64,000 bases of DNA from Oleoguttula mirabilis (GCA_035135055.1 JAVFHQ010000001.1:992001-1056000), one strand, 5' to 3'; positions 38,240 through 51,601 are shown, numbered from the stretch's first letter. Made by a program: numbers and translations. The notes: generated by a model not told the origin, from the sequence alone.

Positions 38240-39255
38240 TCACCTGCGCATCGTGGTGTCACGCTGAAGCAGAAGTGGCTGGCTGGCAGGGCATGAGGGA
38301 TGATGATTCCGAGACGGGCTTGATTGGGCTTCTCTCACTGGCTATTACTTGACGATAAGGATCTTGTACCTTGCAGCTCACCCATGATGGTAGACGTTTG
38401 GAACCTCACGATGCATGTAATGAACGACGTTCGAGACGGACAGTGGATTGGCTGGTGTTACTTCGTAAGGACCCAGAGTCTGAAGCAGCGTGTCATCTTA
38501 TGTACAGGCCTCTTGCTCACGTTGAACGCATGCGCATCACTCACACGTCGACACTCGCTCTCATGTTCTACCGTGAGTAAGTTGTCCTGTCGAAGGATCG
38601 GGCCTTCACTATCTGCTGGCTATCCTCCTTATACCCTTGATACGCGCCAACATAATACTCCCCATCCTTCTTCGACGCAAGCCAAGCGTAGCCCCCATAA
38701 AACTGTGACCCGCTCTTCGACCTGTCACGTTCGCGTTCTGCGAGTATTTTTATTTGAAGCAGATCAAGCAATCCAACGAACGGAGGCAGCTGGAAGATCA
38801 GGGGCAACCAGGGCATGGACGGACTAAACATCATGGTAATACCGAGTTCGAGATGAGATCGGGTAGTTGAACGATCATAACAACGCTTTTGCTATCTACC
38901 TACAAGGAAGTTCGAGGATGTATGCAAAGTGGTAACGGGTTGAATAAGCAAGCGACCAGCGTCCCAAATCCGCAAGCAAGCAGCAAGCAAGGCAACCACG
39001 CATCGCAAGTATATAAGCAACCTTGAGAACGCCCGAAGTCCCCTTTTTAGTCATTGATTCATAGTAACCCACCTTTGCCATATCCCGGTTCGTTAGCGGT
39101 CGAATCGTACATTTCGCCTTGCTGGTACTCGCTTGCTGCTTGCCCGCTGAATCCGCTATGCTAGTATCGTCCCGAACGCTGCAAAAGGGTATCTGGCAAC
39201 GAGGGTATCGTGCGCGTAAAACAATAGTCGTTGAGGGTGTAATCGTTGTGCGCTC
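38240..39255. other. Convergent 1 kb stretch between F-box gene and GLT1
   Basis: Holds two 3' flanks. A minus frame at 38568-38834 (88 codons) contains a Gly/Tyr-rich piece (YGGYAWLASKKDGEYYVGAY) but has no family match or good context. GCAAGCAA-type short repeats occur near 38945-38995. No gene is called. Confidence 0.4.
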
Positions 39256-42200
39256 CTATGCAGCGGCGGTGATGAGTTCCTTTGGCGCGCTGTTGCCCTT
39301 GTTCATGAGCTCATATGGCGGCCGCTTCATGATGCCGCCAGTGACTGGGAGAGCCGTGCCGACGCCGGTCAGATAAGAATCGACATCGCGGGCAGCCATG
39401 CGGCCCTCGTTGATGCCCCAGACGATGAGAGACTGGCCGCGGCGGCAGTCACCAGCCGCGAAGACACCTTCCACATTGGTGTTGTAATGGCCGGGCGAGG
39501 TCTTGACGTTCTTGCGTGGGTCCAGCTCAATCTCGCCACCCAAGACCTTGTCCTCTGGACCCAAGAAGCCCATAGAGAGCAGGACAAGGTCCGCTGGGAA
39601 GTACTCCTTGGAGTCTTCCAGCTTCTTCATGTCCCAGCCGCCAGTTGCGGACTTGGTCCACTCGACGCGGATGGTGTTGATGCCCTTGACGTGGCCTGAA
39701 CCGTCGTCAACGAAGTCAGTGGACATAACGCAGTACTCGCGAGGATCCTTGCCCATGTGCGTCTTGACTTCGGAGTGACCGTAGTCTACGCGGTAGATAC
39801 GAGGCCACTGTGGCCATGGGTTGTCGCGAGCACGCTCCGAAGGTGGCTGCGGCAACAGCTCGAAGTTGGTGACGGACTTGGCACCGTGACGGACAGACGT
39901 TCCAATGCAGTCGTTGCCGGTGTCACCACCGCCAATGACGACAACATGCTTGTCCTTCGCCGAAATGTAGGAGCCATCCTCGAGCTGGGAGTCCAGCAGC
40001 GACTTCGTGTTCTTGTGCAAGAACTGCATGGCGAAGTGAACACCGTCGAGGTTGCGGTTCGGGATAGGGAGGTCACGGGCCACGGTCGCACCGGTGGCGA
40101 TAACGACGGCATCGTAGTCGCTTCGAAGTGACTCCAGCGTGATGTCACCCTCGCCGACAATGGTGCTTGGCGAGAATTTGATACCCTCGGAGGCCATGAA
40201 ATCCACGCGGCGCTGCACGACGTTCTTGTCGAGCTTCATGTTCGGGATGCCGTACATGAGCAAGCCGCCAATGCGGTCAGAGCGCTCGTACACGGTGACT
40301 TCGTGGCCACACTTGTTGAGCTGGTCCGCGCAAGCAAGACCTGACGGACCGGACCCGATGATGGCAACCTTCTTGCCGCTGCGCTGCGGCGGTGGAGTCG
40401 GCACCATCCAACCCATCTCGAAACCGCGGTCGATGATGGCACATTCGATGGACTTGATGCCCACTGGTTCCTCATTGATGCCGAGCACGCAAGCACCTTC
40501 ACAAGGAGCTGGACAGACACGGCCGGTGAACTCCGGGAAGTTGTTCGTCATGAGCAGCCGGTTCAGCGCATCCTGCCACTGGTTTTGAAAGACCAGCTCG
40601 TTCCACTTTGGAATGATGTTGCTGATTGGGCAACCAGTGTCGGACTGACAGAACGGAACACCGCAGTCCATGCAGCGTGCAGTCTGGTACTTCAGCTCAT
40701 CCTCGTTCAACCGCGTGGAAAGCTCGTTCCAGTCACGTGTCCGCGTCTTGGCACTGCGATACTTCTCCGCACGGCGCTGATACTTCATGAAACCCTTGGT
40801 CTTGTCAAGCACGAGCTGTGACCGCTTCTTCTCCGCTTTGCCATCCGAGATGCTCTCTTCGATGTCCATGAGGTCACTCTTCTTGTGTTCCTTGGCTTCC
40901 TTGTCGGCCTGCTCATTGCGAGACTCTTGATGGAGCTCACGCACGGCATTGCCAGGCAGGATCGGCAGCGGGTACTCGTTCTTCTTCGCCTCGGCTGCCT
41001 TCACAGCCTCCTCCTCTAGGACTCTCTTGTAGTCCGTTGGCATGACCTTGACGAAGCGAGGCAGCGCCCTGTTGAAGTCCAGCAGGATACGCGCGGCGAG
41101 TTCCGAGCCGGTGTAGTGGTGGTGGTCTTCGATCAGACCACGCAGGAACGCAATTTCTTGCGGGTCCTCGAGGCCAGAAAGCTCCACCATCTCCTGGTTG
41201 ACCTTACCCTCGAAGTCGTGGTGAAGGTCCAGCACGTAGGCGATACCACCGGACATACCAGCAGCGAAGTTGCGGCCAGTGCTGCCCAGGACGATGACAC
41301 GACCACCAGTCATGTACTCACAGCCGTGGTCACCGAGACCCTCAACAACAGCGGTGGCACCGGAGTTGCGCACGGCGAAACGCTCTGCAGCCACACCGCG
41401 GAAGAAGCACGTACCGCTCGTAGCGCCGTACAAGCAGACGTTGCCGATAATGACGTTCTCCTCCGCCTTGAAGACGGCGGACCGTGGTGGGTAGACGATG
41501 AGGCGGCCGCCAGAGAGCATCTTGCCGACATAGTCGTTGGCATCACCCTCGAGCTCGAGAGTAACACCTGGTGCGAGCATGGCACCGAACGACTGCCCAG
41601 CAGAGCCTCTGATGTTGGCATGGATCGTGTCCTGGGGCAGACCCTTCTCGCCGTACCGCTTGCTGATTTGGTAGGACAAAGTCGCGCCAAGCGCACGGTC
41701 GGTGTTGACGATGTCACACTCAATGCGGCATGGCAGGCCCTTCTCTAGCGCCACCTCAGACTCAGCGATGAGCTTGTTGTCCAGGCGGACGTGGAGTCTA
41801 TGGTCCTGCTTGCGGACATTGTAGGTAGCCACCCCAGATCGAAGCGTATGCGCCGGAGTGAGTATGAGTGAGAGATCGATGTTCTCGGTCTTAGCGCTCC
41901 TCAAGTCCTCGCGAACTTTCAGCACCTCTGTACGGCCGACCATCTCGTTGATGGTTCGGAAGCCCAGCTTGGCCATGATTGCACGGAGCTCGTTTGAGAT
42001 ATAGTAGAAGAAGTTGATGACATGCTCCGGCGTGCCCTTGAACTTCTTCCTCAGTTCAGGATCTTGGGTGGCGATGCCAACAGGGCAGGTGTTCTATAGC
42101 ATTTCAAGTCAGCACAGTGATTCGGTATACTAGGCGACGCTGTAGCAGCTCGAACTCAGCTTACCAGATGGCATTTCCTCATCATGATGCAGCCCATGGC

Positions 42201-45200
42201 GATCAAAGGAGTAGTAGCAAACCCAAACTCTTCGGCACCGAGCAAACAGGCGACTGCGACGTCTCTGCCTGTGCGGATCTGACCGTCAGTCTGCACAACG
42301 ACACGGCCTCGCAGGTCGTTCAGAACAAGCGTCTGGTGCGTCTCAGCAAGACCAAGCTCCCATGGAAGACCGGCGTACTTGATACCAGTCCATCGCGAGG
42401 CACCAGTACCACCGTCGTGGCCGGAGATAAGAATATGGTCAGCCTTAGCTTTGGCAACACCGGAAGCGACAATGCCGACACCAGTCTCGGAGACCAGCTT
42501 CACCGAAATACGAGCCCGTGGGTTCGAGCACTTCAGGTCGTAGATCAGCTGCTTCAAGTCCTCAATGGAGTAAATGTCGTGATGCGGTGGCGGCGAAATC
42601 AGACCGACACCTGGGGTCGAGTGCCTAGTCCGTCCGATAGCCTTGGAGACCTTGTGGCCGGGCAATTCACCACCCTCGCCGGGCTTGGCACCCTGAGCCA
42701 TCTTGATCTGGAGCTCATCGGCGTCGGCGAGATAGTTGCTGGTGACACCGAAACGACCAGACGCGATTTGCTTGATAGCTGACCGCATCGTGTCGCCATT
42801 CTCGAGCGGCAAGCTACGCTCTGGATCCTCACCGCCTTCACCGGTGTTAGACTTGCCACCAAGTCTGTTCATAGCAACAGCAAGCGTGGAGTGAGACTCC
42901 ATAGAGATGGAGCCGTACGACATGGCACCAGTGACAAAGCGGCGCACGATTTCGGTCCACGGCTCGACCTGATCGATGGGGATCGGGTTGCGAGCGTCGA
43001 AGTCGAAGTCGAGCAGGCCACGAAGCGTGCAGTTCTTGATCTGCTCGTACGCAGACTTTGAGTAGGCCTCGTAGGACTTGTCGTTCTTTGTGCGCACAGC
43101 GTCCTGAATGTTCGCAATGGAGGTCGGATCGTTGACGTGCGCCTCGCCACCGTCACGCCAGTGGTACTCGCCGGTCTCAGCCAAACCTGGGATTTCGGTG
43201 ATGCTGCGAGACGGGAAGCCTTTTTCATGTAGAGCGAAAGCGTCCTGGGCAATCAGATCAAAGGTCATACCTCGGATACGGGTTGCTGTGCCAGTGAAGC
43301 AGCGGTCCACTACTGAGTCGTCGATTCCAAGAGCTTCGAAGATCTGAGCGCCCTTGTAAGACTGCAGGGTAGAGATACCCATCTTGCTCATGACCTTCAG
43401 GATGCCGCCGTCGCAAGAGTGCTTGTAGTTGCCGATCAGAGTCTCGTTGTCGAGCTTCTTGCGAATCAGACCCTCCCGAGCAAGCTTGAGGATGCACTCG
43501 ATGGCAAGGTATGGGCAGATTGCGTCGGCACCGTAGCCAACAAGCACGCACATATGGTGAACCTCACGGGCCTCAGCAGTCTCGACGACGAGCGCTGCCT
43601 GCGCACGCCATCTGTTGCGGACCAGGTGGTGGTGCACCATACCGGTCGCAAGCAGTGAGGAAACAGATACCCGTTCAGCGGAGGTTTTCCTGTCCGAGAG
43701 CACGATGATCTTGTCACCACGCTCAATGGCCTCCGTGCAAGCCTCGTTGATGCGGTCGAGAGCGTCCATGTAGCCTGGAATGCCCTCTGCCTTTTCGAAG
43801 GTAATGTCAACATTGGCCACTGTCCAGTCACTGTGCAACTGCGTAACGCGGGTGAGCGCGTTGAACTCTTCAATCGAGAGCATCGGCGACGGTAGGTACA
43901 TTCTGTGGCATTGCTCTTTGTTCATCTCCAACAAGTTGCCTTGTGGACCAACGTAGGAGCCAAGAGACATGACGACTGCCTCACGAATAGGGTCGATTGG
44001 CGGATTGGTCACTTGAGCAAAGAGCTGGCGGAAGTACTCAGAGAGCAGACGCGGCTGCGATGCCAAGCATGCAAGCGGTGCATCGTTGCCCATCGAGCCT
44101 AGGGCTTCTTTGGAGTCTGCGGCCATGGGTGCAAGAAGCAGAGTGACCTGCTCGAGCGAGTAACCGAAGGCCTTGAACCTCGGGTCCTGCTGGACAGTGG
44201 AGTCGGTGAGAGTGTGCGAAAGATCGGTGCCCTTCTCCATCAACTGTTCGTAAATCTTGGGCATGACGAGCAACTGCGACTCCAGCCAGCCGCGGAAGTC
44301 TGCGCGGTTGGCAACGGTCTGTTTGAGTTCGGCATCATCAATGATCCGGCCGGCTTCGGTGTCGACCAAGAGCATACGACCTGGCTGCAGTCTGCCCTTC
44401 TGCACAATGGTGGATGGATCGATCGTGATCGTGCCGACTTCGGAAGCGCAGATGATTCGGTCATCGTCAAGGATGTAGTATCTGCACGGCCGGAGACCGT
44501 TTCGATCGAGTTGTGCACCGCAGTATCTGCCGTCGGAGAAGGTGAACAGCGCAGGGCCGTCCCATGGCTCCATCTGGCAAGCAGCCCACTCGTAAAATGC
44601 CTGCTTCGCCGGGTCGATGGCGCTGTTGCCCTGCCATGCCTCTGGAACCATCAGCATTACAGCTTCCGGCAGAGACAGCACGCCGTTTATAGTCAAGAGC
44701 TCCAGCACGTTGTCGAATGCCGCAGAATCCGAGCCACCATCCTCAATGATTGGGTATAGCGACTCCAGCGCCTCGCCAAAAAAGTCCGACTTGAGCACGC
44801 CTTCTCTTGCACGCATCCAGTTCTTGTTCCCCCGTAGGGTATTGATCTCTCCGTTGTGTGCTGCCCATCGGAGTGGCTGAGCCCGATCCCAAGATGGGAA
44901 GGTGTTGGTGGAGAACCGCGAGTGGACGAGAGCGAAGTGGCCCTCATAGTCGACGTTCACGAGGTCATGATAGTAGTCGTAGACCTGGACAGGGGAAAGC
45001 TGTCCCTTGTATACGATGTTCTTGTTGCTCAGCGAGCAAAGGTAGAACCAGTTATGCAGGCCGATAGTGTGAGTGGCGCGCTTGCGGAGGATGTACAGCT
45101 GCCGCTCGAAAGTCTGCTCGTTGTAGCTCTCCTCGAAGTCACCGCTCGGCTCCTTGCCTTCGCCGTAGGCTGATTTGAGCACAACAAACGGCTGAAGGAT

Positions 45201-45815
45201 GACGGGCTCTCGTGACTTGGCGGCCGGTCCAAGAAGAGTACTATCCTTCGGGACCTCTCGCCACCCGAGCACTCGCAGGTCAAGCTGGTCTGCAATGTCT
45301 TCGAAGGTGTCGAGCGTCTCCTTGAGTGACTCCTCCTCGGGCTTGAAGAAGATGTTGCCAGCGGCGTACTTGCCGAGCGGCGGCAGCACAATACCTTGCT
45401 CCCGCTCAAAGTTCTTGACGAAGAATTTGTGCGGGATGGAGGTCATGACGCCGGCGCCATCACCGTCGCGAGCATCTGAGCCAACCGCACCGCGGTGGGT
45501 CATGTTACAGAGCAGGTTCCGTGCTGACGCGTGTTAGCCTTTTGCCACACTGTCACTTGCTTGCCAGACCAACGTACCATCTGTTACGATCTTGTGGCTC
45601 GCCTTGCCCTTGATGTGGGCGGCGAAGCCGACACCACAAGCATCCTTCTCGAGCTCCGGGTCGTAAAGACCCTGCTTCTTGGGCAGAGCACCGGCCCACG
45701 ACTTGTTGTCTGGGTCGTTCTGGTACTCGTACACATTGTAGGGTTCTTCCTCTGCCTCCTCGATTGCGTCGATACGATGCTCTTCTACATTGTCGGCGAA
45801 AGAGACTCGACCCAT
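39256..45815 (-). CDS. GLT1: NADH-dependent glutamate synthase (GOGAT)
   Basis: Three exons: 45815-45578, 45523-42165 and 42093-39256, giving 2144 aa. Introns are 54 and 71 bases (GTACGT..CGTCAG and GTAAGC..CTATAG), fixed by the joins KIVTDARNLLCNMTHRGA and MRKCHLNTCPVGIATQ. It makes two glutamates from glutamine and 2-oxoglutarate. The acidic propeptide precedes the N-terminal nucleophile Cys60 in LEKDACGVGF (class II amidotransferase). The central FMN/3Fe-4S synthase domain has GGKSNTGEGGEDPER, GHDGGTGASRWTG and CHLNTCP. The gxGxG repeat domain then carries SGGIAYVLD. The C-terminal NADH-binding half has CMDCGVPFCQSDTGCP, GSGPSGLACADQLN and GGGDTGNDCIG. The fused length is normal for fungal and plant NADH-GOGAT. 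It works with glutamine synthetase in ammonium assimilation. Confidence 0.98.
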
Positions 45816-48228
45816 TCTTTCGGCAAGACGCCGGGTACTCGTAGCTGTATGTGACTGCAGTACGGTGTCGAGGTGGGTGTGTTGTTCTATGTGTGCGCCG
45901 GGGCTCGAAGATGTGCGTGTGGCAAAGATGGAAGGTTGGTCGGTTTCAAGCTGAAGTAGGCAGCAAGTCAGTCACGAGCTCGTGAGGACGTTCGATGGCA
46001 TGTGCTGGCTTGTGAAAGGCTCAATGTGCTGCTGCGGCCTCGAGCACGGCGAAGTGACTCGGCGGCGACGACGTGGCAAGCAGCACTCGTTCTTGATCAA
46101 GCAATCCGCACGCTCTGCCACTTTCCGATACGTGAACGTCGCCTTGCGGTGATGTCGCCGACTGGCAGAGGTTTTGCTCGCAGGGAAAAAGCAGCAACGC
46201 CGCCTCTTATCGGACGATACGCACGCGGCAAGCTTCGTGGGGTGCCAGTCGCGACTCTGCCGCGGGGGGGAACGGTTGCACGTGGGCTGGTGAAACCGGG
46301 GAACTTACCAGCGAAGGTGTGACAAGGAGCGACGGTCGCGGTGTTGGGTGCGGTGTGCCTGATTTTCCACGAGGCGTGCTGCTGGAGGTGCGGATGGAGC
46401 AGGAGCAGGAGGAAGACGGCGGATGCTTTGGGGCGAGGCGGGTTTTCTCTTCTGCCAGCGCCCGCCGCTGTGGAGATTCTCTAGCGCAGAATATGGGAGA
46501 TATTGCACTCCACAACAACCGCCTGTTCACGACTGGGAGGGCGGAGAGTCGGGAATACGGTTACGCACAGTCACCCTGTTTACGTGGGGAGCTGGGTGTA
46601 GTAACTCGTTTCGTTCTGCTGTGACAATGGCAGATACGTTCTGTTTCCTCATGTCGCAACAATTTCTCCAAGAACACCCTGAGCACGGACATTCGAGCCT
46701 TGGCTGACCGAGGTGCTTGTCTGTCCGTATGCCCCCCAATTGAGTGGCGCCGAGTTCGGCCTCATTTCCCCCCTCCATGCTCGAGGTCTCGAAGTCCTCC
46801 TTGTCTACCTCATCGCCATGGCTCGTCTCTGAAATCGTCGCCCCTACGAACCTCGTGGTCATGTGCCTGGGCAAAAAAGTGTCGCACCGAGCACATGTGA
46901 ACAGTGAAGCTCGTGAAAAATACCAACGCCCACGTTCAGACCCTGGCCTACCCCAAGCTGACATCTGCCACTACGGATTTAGCCTCGCAGCTCTAGACGC
47001 ACCTCAGTCCGCACTACTGCAGTAATCAGGTGGCTGACGATGGTGATTTGCCCACAGAATCTGCTTGACCTCACGCCGCAGCAGCCGCGCACTTCTGCCG
47101 CAAGATTGCCGTAACAGCTTGGAGTGGTCCACTGGCCGCGCTGTGAGCTTATTCGGAGCTCAATGATTCGCCTGCGTGTGAAGGTAGGGCTGCGTGTCTG
47201 CTACAAGTCTTGGCAAGACTCGATTGATTCTGTCAAGGATGCTTCGGGCTGCCTTATCGCCTGGATATGAGACGTCCGCTGTGCATGCCTACTGGCCCGC
47301 GCAGATGATGTCGGGCATGAAGTTGATACAAAAGCATGCCCCTCGCCTGCGCGGCGCACGCTTTCGGTCGCTATGCTGCAGCGAAGCTTCCGTGAATCTG
47401 TAGGTCATGTGCACATCTCATGCATACATATTCCGATAGCATCATCGTCTCTCCATCACTTCTGCGTCGTTGTCTGGTCGTCCATCCGCCCACTAGACTG
47501 TTTGCCAACGCCGTCGCCGTCGCCGTCGCCGCATCCGCCGAGCTGCTCTCACCAGGCGAGACGGGCCTCTGCCTCTCTCCACTCTGGACACCGGGTGGAT
47601 ACGGAGCGGTAAAAGTCGCTATGGCGGTTTGGGGCTACCGCAGCACGTGGCTCCCAACCCTTTGCTCTATAGGCGAGCTGCGACAGCATCAGAACATGTC
47701 TGCTGGCATCAGGTATTCTGAACTCGCCAGCAGGACACTCATTTGGAGAAGTCAGGACGCCGATGTCGGGCTGTCGAAGCTCGGCCGACTACCGGACATA
47801 TGATCACTACGACGCGAAACCTCCACCTGCAGCGCAGACACACATCTAATAAGCCGAGAGCAGGAAATGTACATCTGAAGGTCGCTTTGATCACTCTCAA
47901 GTGGCCTGACTGAAACGGCGGTGGGAGAAGGAAGAAACAAGTGGAACTCGGTCGGGAGTACTCTCGGCCGGTATACCATATGCCGTTTCTCTGCAGTATA
48001 AGTGAGCGCTGGTATGCAATGCTTCGCTAATGATCCAGCCGTGACTCGATGTCCTCATGCGCCTGGGCTCCAACTGCTTGGGCTATAGACTCGTCTCACC
48101 CGTACCTGTTCCGAGCGTCAGTGTTGGAAGGCGGGCTTGACGAGTCTATGATCTCCTTACCATTTATGAGATCCTGCCGCTGTGAGATAGCAACATGGCC
48201 GCCAAATAGTACGAGCGGGCCCAGCCAC
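45816..48228. other. 2.4 kb gene-poor region between GLT1 and CHZ1
   Basis: Contains the GLT1 promoter and 5' leader on the right of 45815 and the 3' flank of CHZ1 near 48228. Several 60-145 codon frames overlap on both strands (for example minus 46527-46964, plus 47420-47803), but none shows a domain or credible composition. A CGCCGT run (CGCCGTCGCCGTCGCCGTCG) lies near 47511-47530. A promoter of this length is long for this window; an unrecognised noncoding RNA or small gene is possible. Confidence 0.4.
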
Positions 48229-48658
48229 CTAATCCCTCATCTCGTCGTCTTCGTCGTGGAAGTCCTCGTCCTCCTCGTCATCATCGTCGTCCGCTTGCTC
48301 TGGGTTCTGCTCTTTCATCTGCTTGGCAGCCTCGGCGTAGTCGATGTTCTTGCCGCGAGTGCGGGAGCCGACGATGTTGTCCATGTCGATCTCCTCCATG
48401 TTGTCCTCGTCTGGCTCTTCGACTTCGCCCTCGCCCTGCGAAAGAGTCAATACCGGAGGCGCGCATTGACAATGCCAAGCGGTGCTGAGTGAAGCCGCGA
48501 CTAACCTCCTCCTCTGAGGCGTCCTCCTCGCTCTCGTCGACTGGCATCTCCTCGGCCATCTTGCCTTTACCCTTGCTCGCGTTCTCTGGCGTCTCCATTG
48601 GCGTGTCGGCGTTCTCCATGGTGTGCTCCGCGCCGTTGGTATCTTGAACGTTGCTCAT
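48229..48658 (-). CDS. CHZ1: H2A.Z histone chaperone Chz1
   Basis: Two exons: 48658-48506 and 48435-48229, giving 119 aa. The intron is 48505-48436 (70 bases, GTTAGT..TTTCGCAG), and the join SEEE-GEGEVEEP is in frame. The protein is highly acidic. The CHZ motif is MEEIDMDNIVGSRTRGKNID (about residues 65-84), which in yeast Chz1 contacts the H2A.Z-H2B dimer. Acidic EEDEDFHDEDDEMRD closes the protein. It delivers H2A.Z-H2B for SWR1 exchange in the nucleus. Its start codon is 325 bases from the divergent MCL1 start. Confidence 0.92.
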
Positions 48659-48983
48659 GTTGGCGCTTGTTCTCGCGACGCCGACTCGTCTGATTTGGCT
48701 ATGTTGTGCTTTAGAAGCTCGATGTTGGATGCGTGATCGCGAGTCGGAGTGGTTCGCGTAGTATGTGATAGGTCTTGATGGTCTGGTGTTGGCTGAAGTG
48801 TTGCGAAGAAGGTCAGAGAGTGAGGTTACGCGGAAAGATCGTGTGTCTGCGAAAGTAGGGGTCCAAGACGAACGTATGGCCAACCGTTTTCCAAGCTTTG
48901 ACGCGTCCGACGCGACTCCTTCGCGTACTTCCTGTGCCTGCTGCAAGTCTCGCTACCATTACAAACAAGAAGAGACATCAGCC
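48659..48983. promoter_or_regulatory. Shared promoter region of CHZ1 and MCL1
   Basis: 325 bases separate the two divergent start codons, so both promoters must overlap or abut. The frames crossing it are shadows. Confidence 0.6.
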
Positions 48984-51601
48984 ATGGCGACGAGACTGAG
49001 AGGCAGACCCGCTCGTATATCGCCGCAGTCCTTGTCTTTTTCACCGTAGGCTGACCATGCCATAGACGCACCGGGACCGACATTCTTTGCATACACCCCA
49101 AATGGCCGAAAGCTGATCACGGTTGGACTGAACGGCGCATTGCGAATCTTCCAGCATGGCTCAGACGACGAGCCCGCTGTTATTGATGTTGTCACCGATG
49201 GTCATTTGGCAGTCGCGGCGACCAATGACTTCTTCGTCGTGGGGGCAGAGGATGGCTCCGTCACAAGGTATTCTCTCCTCACCAATTCTATGGAGCAGAT
49301 ACTCGTGCGCTGCTCCCTACCTGTGAGGGACATTGCGTTATCACGCGATGGGGAGTGGGCCGCCGTGGCAAGCGACGAACTAGAGGTGAAGGTGGTCAGT
49401 ACGAGAGACATGACGCAGGTGATGTATTTGCGGGAGCAATCACGACCTGTCAAGCACGTGTCTTTTGACATCAGCGGCACTATGCTTGCCGTGTCTTGCA
49501 CAGACGGCATTGTGTACATGTACTCGCTAAGCTCGGCACAGCCGCAGCTCATCAAGCGCGTGGATGGCCTGGTCAAAGCGCTAGAAACAGATGCTGAAGC
49601 GAGCGCAAAGATTGCCTGGCATCCAGATGGGCGAGCCTTTGCTGCACCGACAGCGACCAGAGGTTTGCGTCGTGTCACTTGAGTGCCAGTGATGCTGAGC
49701 TAACAGATGGGTCAGATTTTCAAGTCGTGGCGCGCAGCGACTGGCAGCGCCAGAAAGCCTTCTCGGGCGGCCACAGAGCAGACATCAGTGCCGCAGCATG
49801 GTCGCCGAATGGTGCTCTGCTGGTCACTGCAGGAATCGACAAGAGCCTGTGTCTCTGGGAGACGCGCTCACAGCGACTGCTGAAGACATTCGAGGATGTC
49901 CAGCATACCATCCTGGTCATAGACTGGCATCCGACCGACAACGTACTGTCGTACACTAACAACAACGGTGAGCTTTTCATCAGAGAAGATTTCGTGCCCA
50001 TGGATCATACGAGGCATCTCAAAACTGCTCTGCAGCCTGCGCCAATGAACAGTGACCCTCTGTCCGAGTTGTCTGGCAATGCTCAGAAGCAGATCCCAAA
50101 CGATGTCAAATCCAACGGACTTCGACGCAACACCGAAGATGACTACCTGAACGACCTGCTCGGCCCCGATGCCATGTCAGAAGATGGCGCAGGCTTCATT
50201 GAGGATGATGATGGCGCCGGCTACGCAGAGGAGAGGAACCGCTTTGGCAAACGTTCCGCTGGTACGATAAGTGGTCGACCGACTAAACGCCATGAGGTGC
50301 AATCACTCTGGCAACCGCAGACTCACGATGCCTTCCAGCCAGGTAGTACGCCGTGGAAGGGTAACCGCCGCTATATGTGCCTGAACTTGACTGGCTTCGT
50401 GTGGACTGTGAACCAAGAGACACACCACACAGTCACCGTGGAATTCTACGACCGCCAGGAGCACCGCGACTTCCACTTCACTGACCCATACAAGTACGAC
50501 AAAGCATGCTTAAACGAGAAAGGTGCACTCTTTTCGTGCCCACCCTCGAGTGGAAGTCAGCGGAGAGCTTTGCTGTATTACAGGCCGCACGAGACATGGA
50601 CGGCGCGAACAGACTGGCGCACGCAATTACCCGCTGGCGAGGAAGTGCTCTCAATGTCTCTCAGCGAGTCCTGCGTCGTTGCCACAACGACTGCCGGTTA
50701 CGTGCGCATCTACAGCCTCTTCGGCGTTCCGCTCAAAGTATACAGGCAGAAGAGCACACCAGCAGTCACTTGCGCAAGCTGGCGTGACTATGTGATGACA
50801 GTCGGCAATGGACCTGTCGGCGGTGACGGCATTACCCGCCTACTCTACACCATCGAGAACGTGAAGCGTGACGAGACGTACCAAAGCGAGGACATTGTGG
50901 CATTGCCGGATGGCGTCGACTTAAGGAGTGTCTTCTTCACCGAGAAAGGCGATCCATGCATCTACGGCACAGACGGCGTACTGCTCATTCTTCTTCACTG
51001 GCGAGCATCTGGACAAGCCAGATGGGTGCCCCTTCTTGATACGAAGACGCTCGATCGACTTGTAAGCGGTAAGAAGGAAGAGAGCTATTGGCCGGTCGCG
51101 GTGGCGAATGACAGGTTTCACTGCATCATCCTCAAAGGCGGCGAGGAGTATCCTTACTTTCCACGCCCGCTGCTATCCGACTTTGAGTTCAGAATACCTG
51201 TTTCTGCTTCTCCGTCCGCGACTGGTGATGAAGAAGACAAGGATGTCACTCATCAAAAGAGCCTCGAAGAGCAATTCCTGCTATCTACGCTCCAACACAG
51301 CTTACAGCAGGATTTGGTTGATAACACCAATGCTACCTCGACGCAGAAGGCCGAGATACCTGTAATGGAGCGTGAGGTGGACAAAGTGCTACTTCAACTC
51401 CTTGCATCGGAGTGCAGGGAAGGCGAGGAGAGAGGCATGAAGGCGCTGGAGCTTGCCACACTCATGCGGGACAGGACGGGCAAGATGCTGGAAGCTGCTG
51501 GCAAGATAGCGGCAAGATTTCAGCGGGATATTCTGGGCGACAAAATCATGCAGCTGGCGGAGAGAAGGATGGTGGGACTTTTGGATGAGGATGAGATGTG
51601 A
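48984..51601 (+). CDS. MCL1: Replisome adaptor Mcl1/Ctf4 (WDHD1/AND-1)
   Basis: Three exons: 48984-49014 (31 bases), 49066-49662 and 49716-51601, giving 837 aa. Introns are 51 and 53 bases. The tiny first exon gives MATRLRGRPAH-APGPTFFAYTPNG, which matches the family start. The second acceptor was set at 49715 rather than 49705, because the branch-like CTAAC sits right before the earlier AG and the later one yields TRDFQVVARSDW, the family pattern. WD40 repeats fill residues 1-320 (DIALSRDGEWAAVASDELEVKVV, ISAAAWSPNGALLVTAGIDKSLCLWE). After an acidic linker, the SepB/mid beta-propeller domain spans about 400-690. A C-terminal helical domain (VDKVLLQLLASECREGEERG) ends at MVGLLDEDEM. Ctf4/Mcl1 ties the CMG helicase to polymerase alpha and supports cohesion. 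Confidence 0.93.

Noticed and set aside
38568..38834. 88-codon minus frame with a Gly/Tyr-rich piece
   Set aside because: Lies in convergent 3' flanks without a recognisable start context or family.
46527..46964. 145-codon minus frame with several Cys
   Set aside because: Cys spacing matches no finger type, and overlapping plus frames are equally long.
47420..47803. 127-codon plus frame
   Set aside because: Contains a GCCGTC-repeat-derived Ala/Val run and no recognisable domain.
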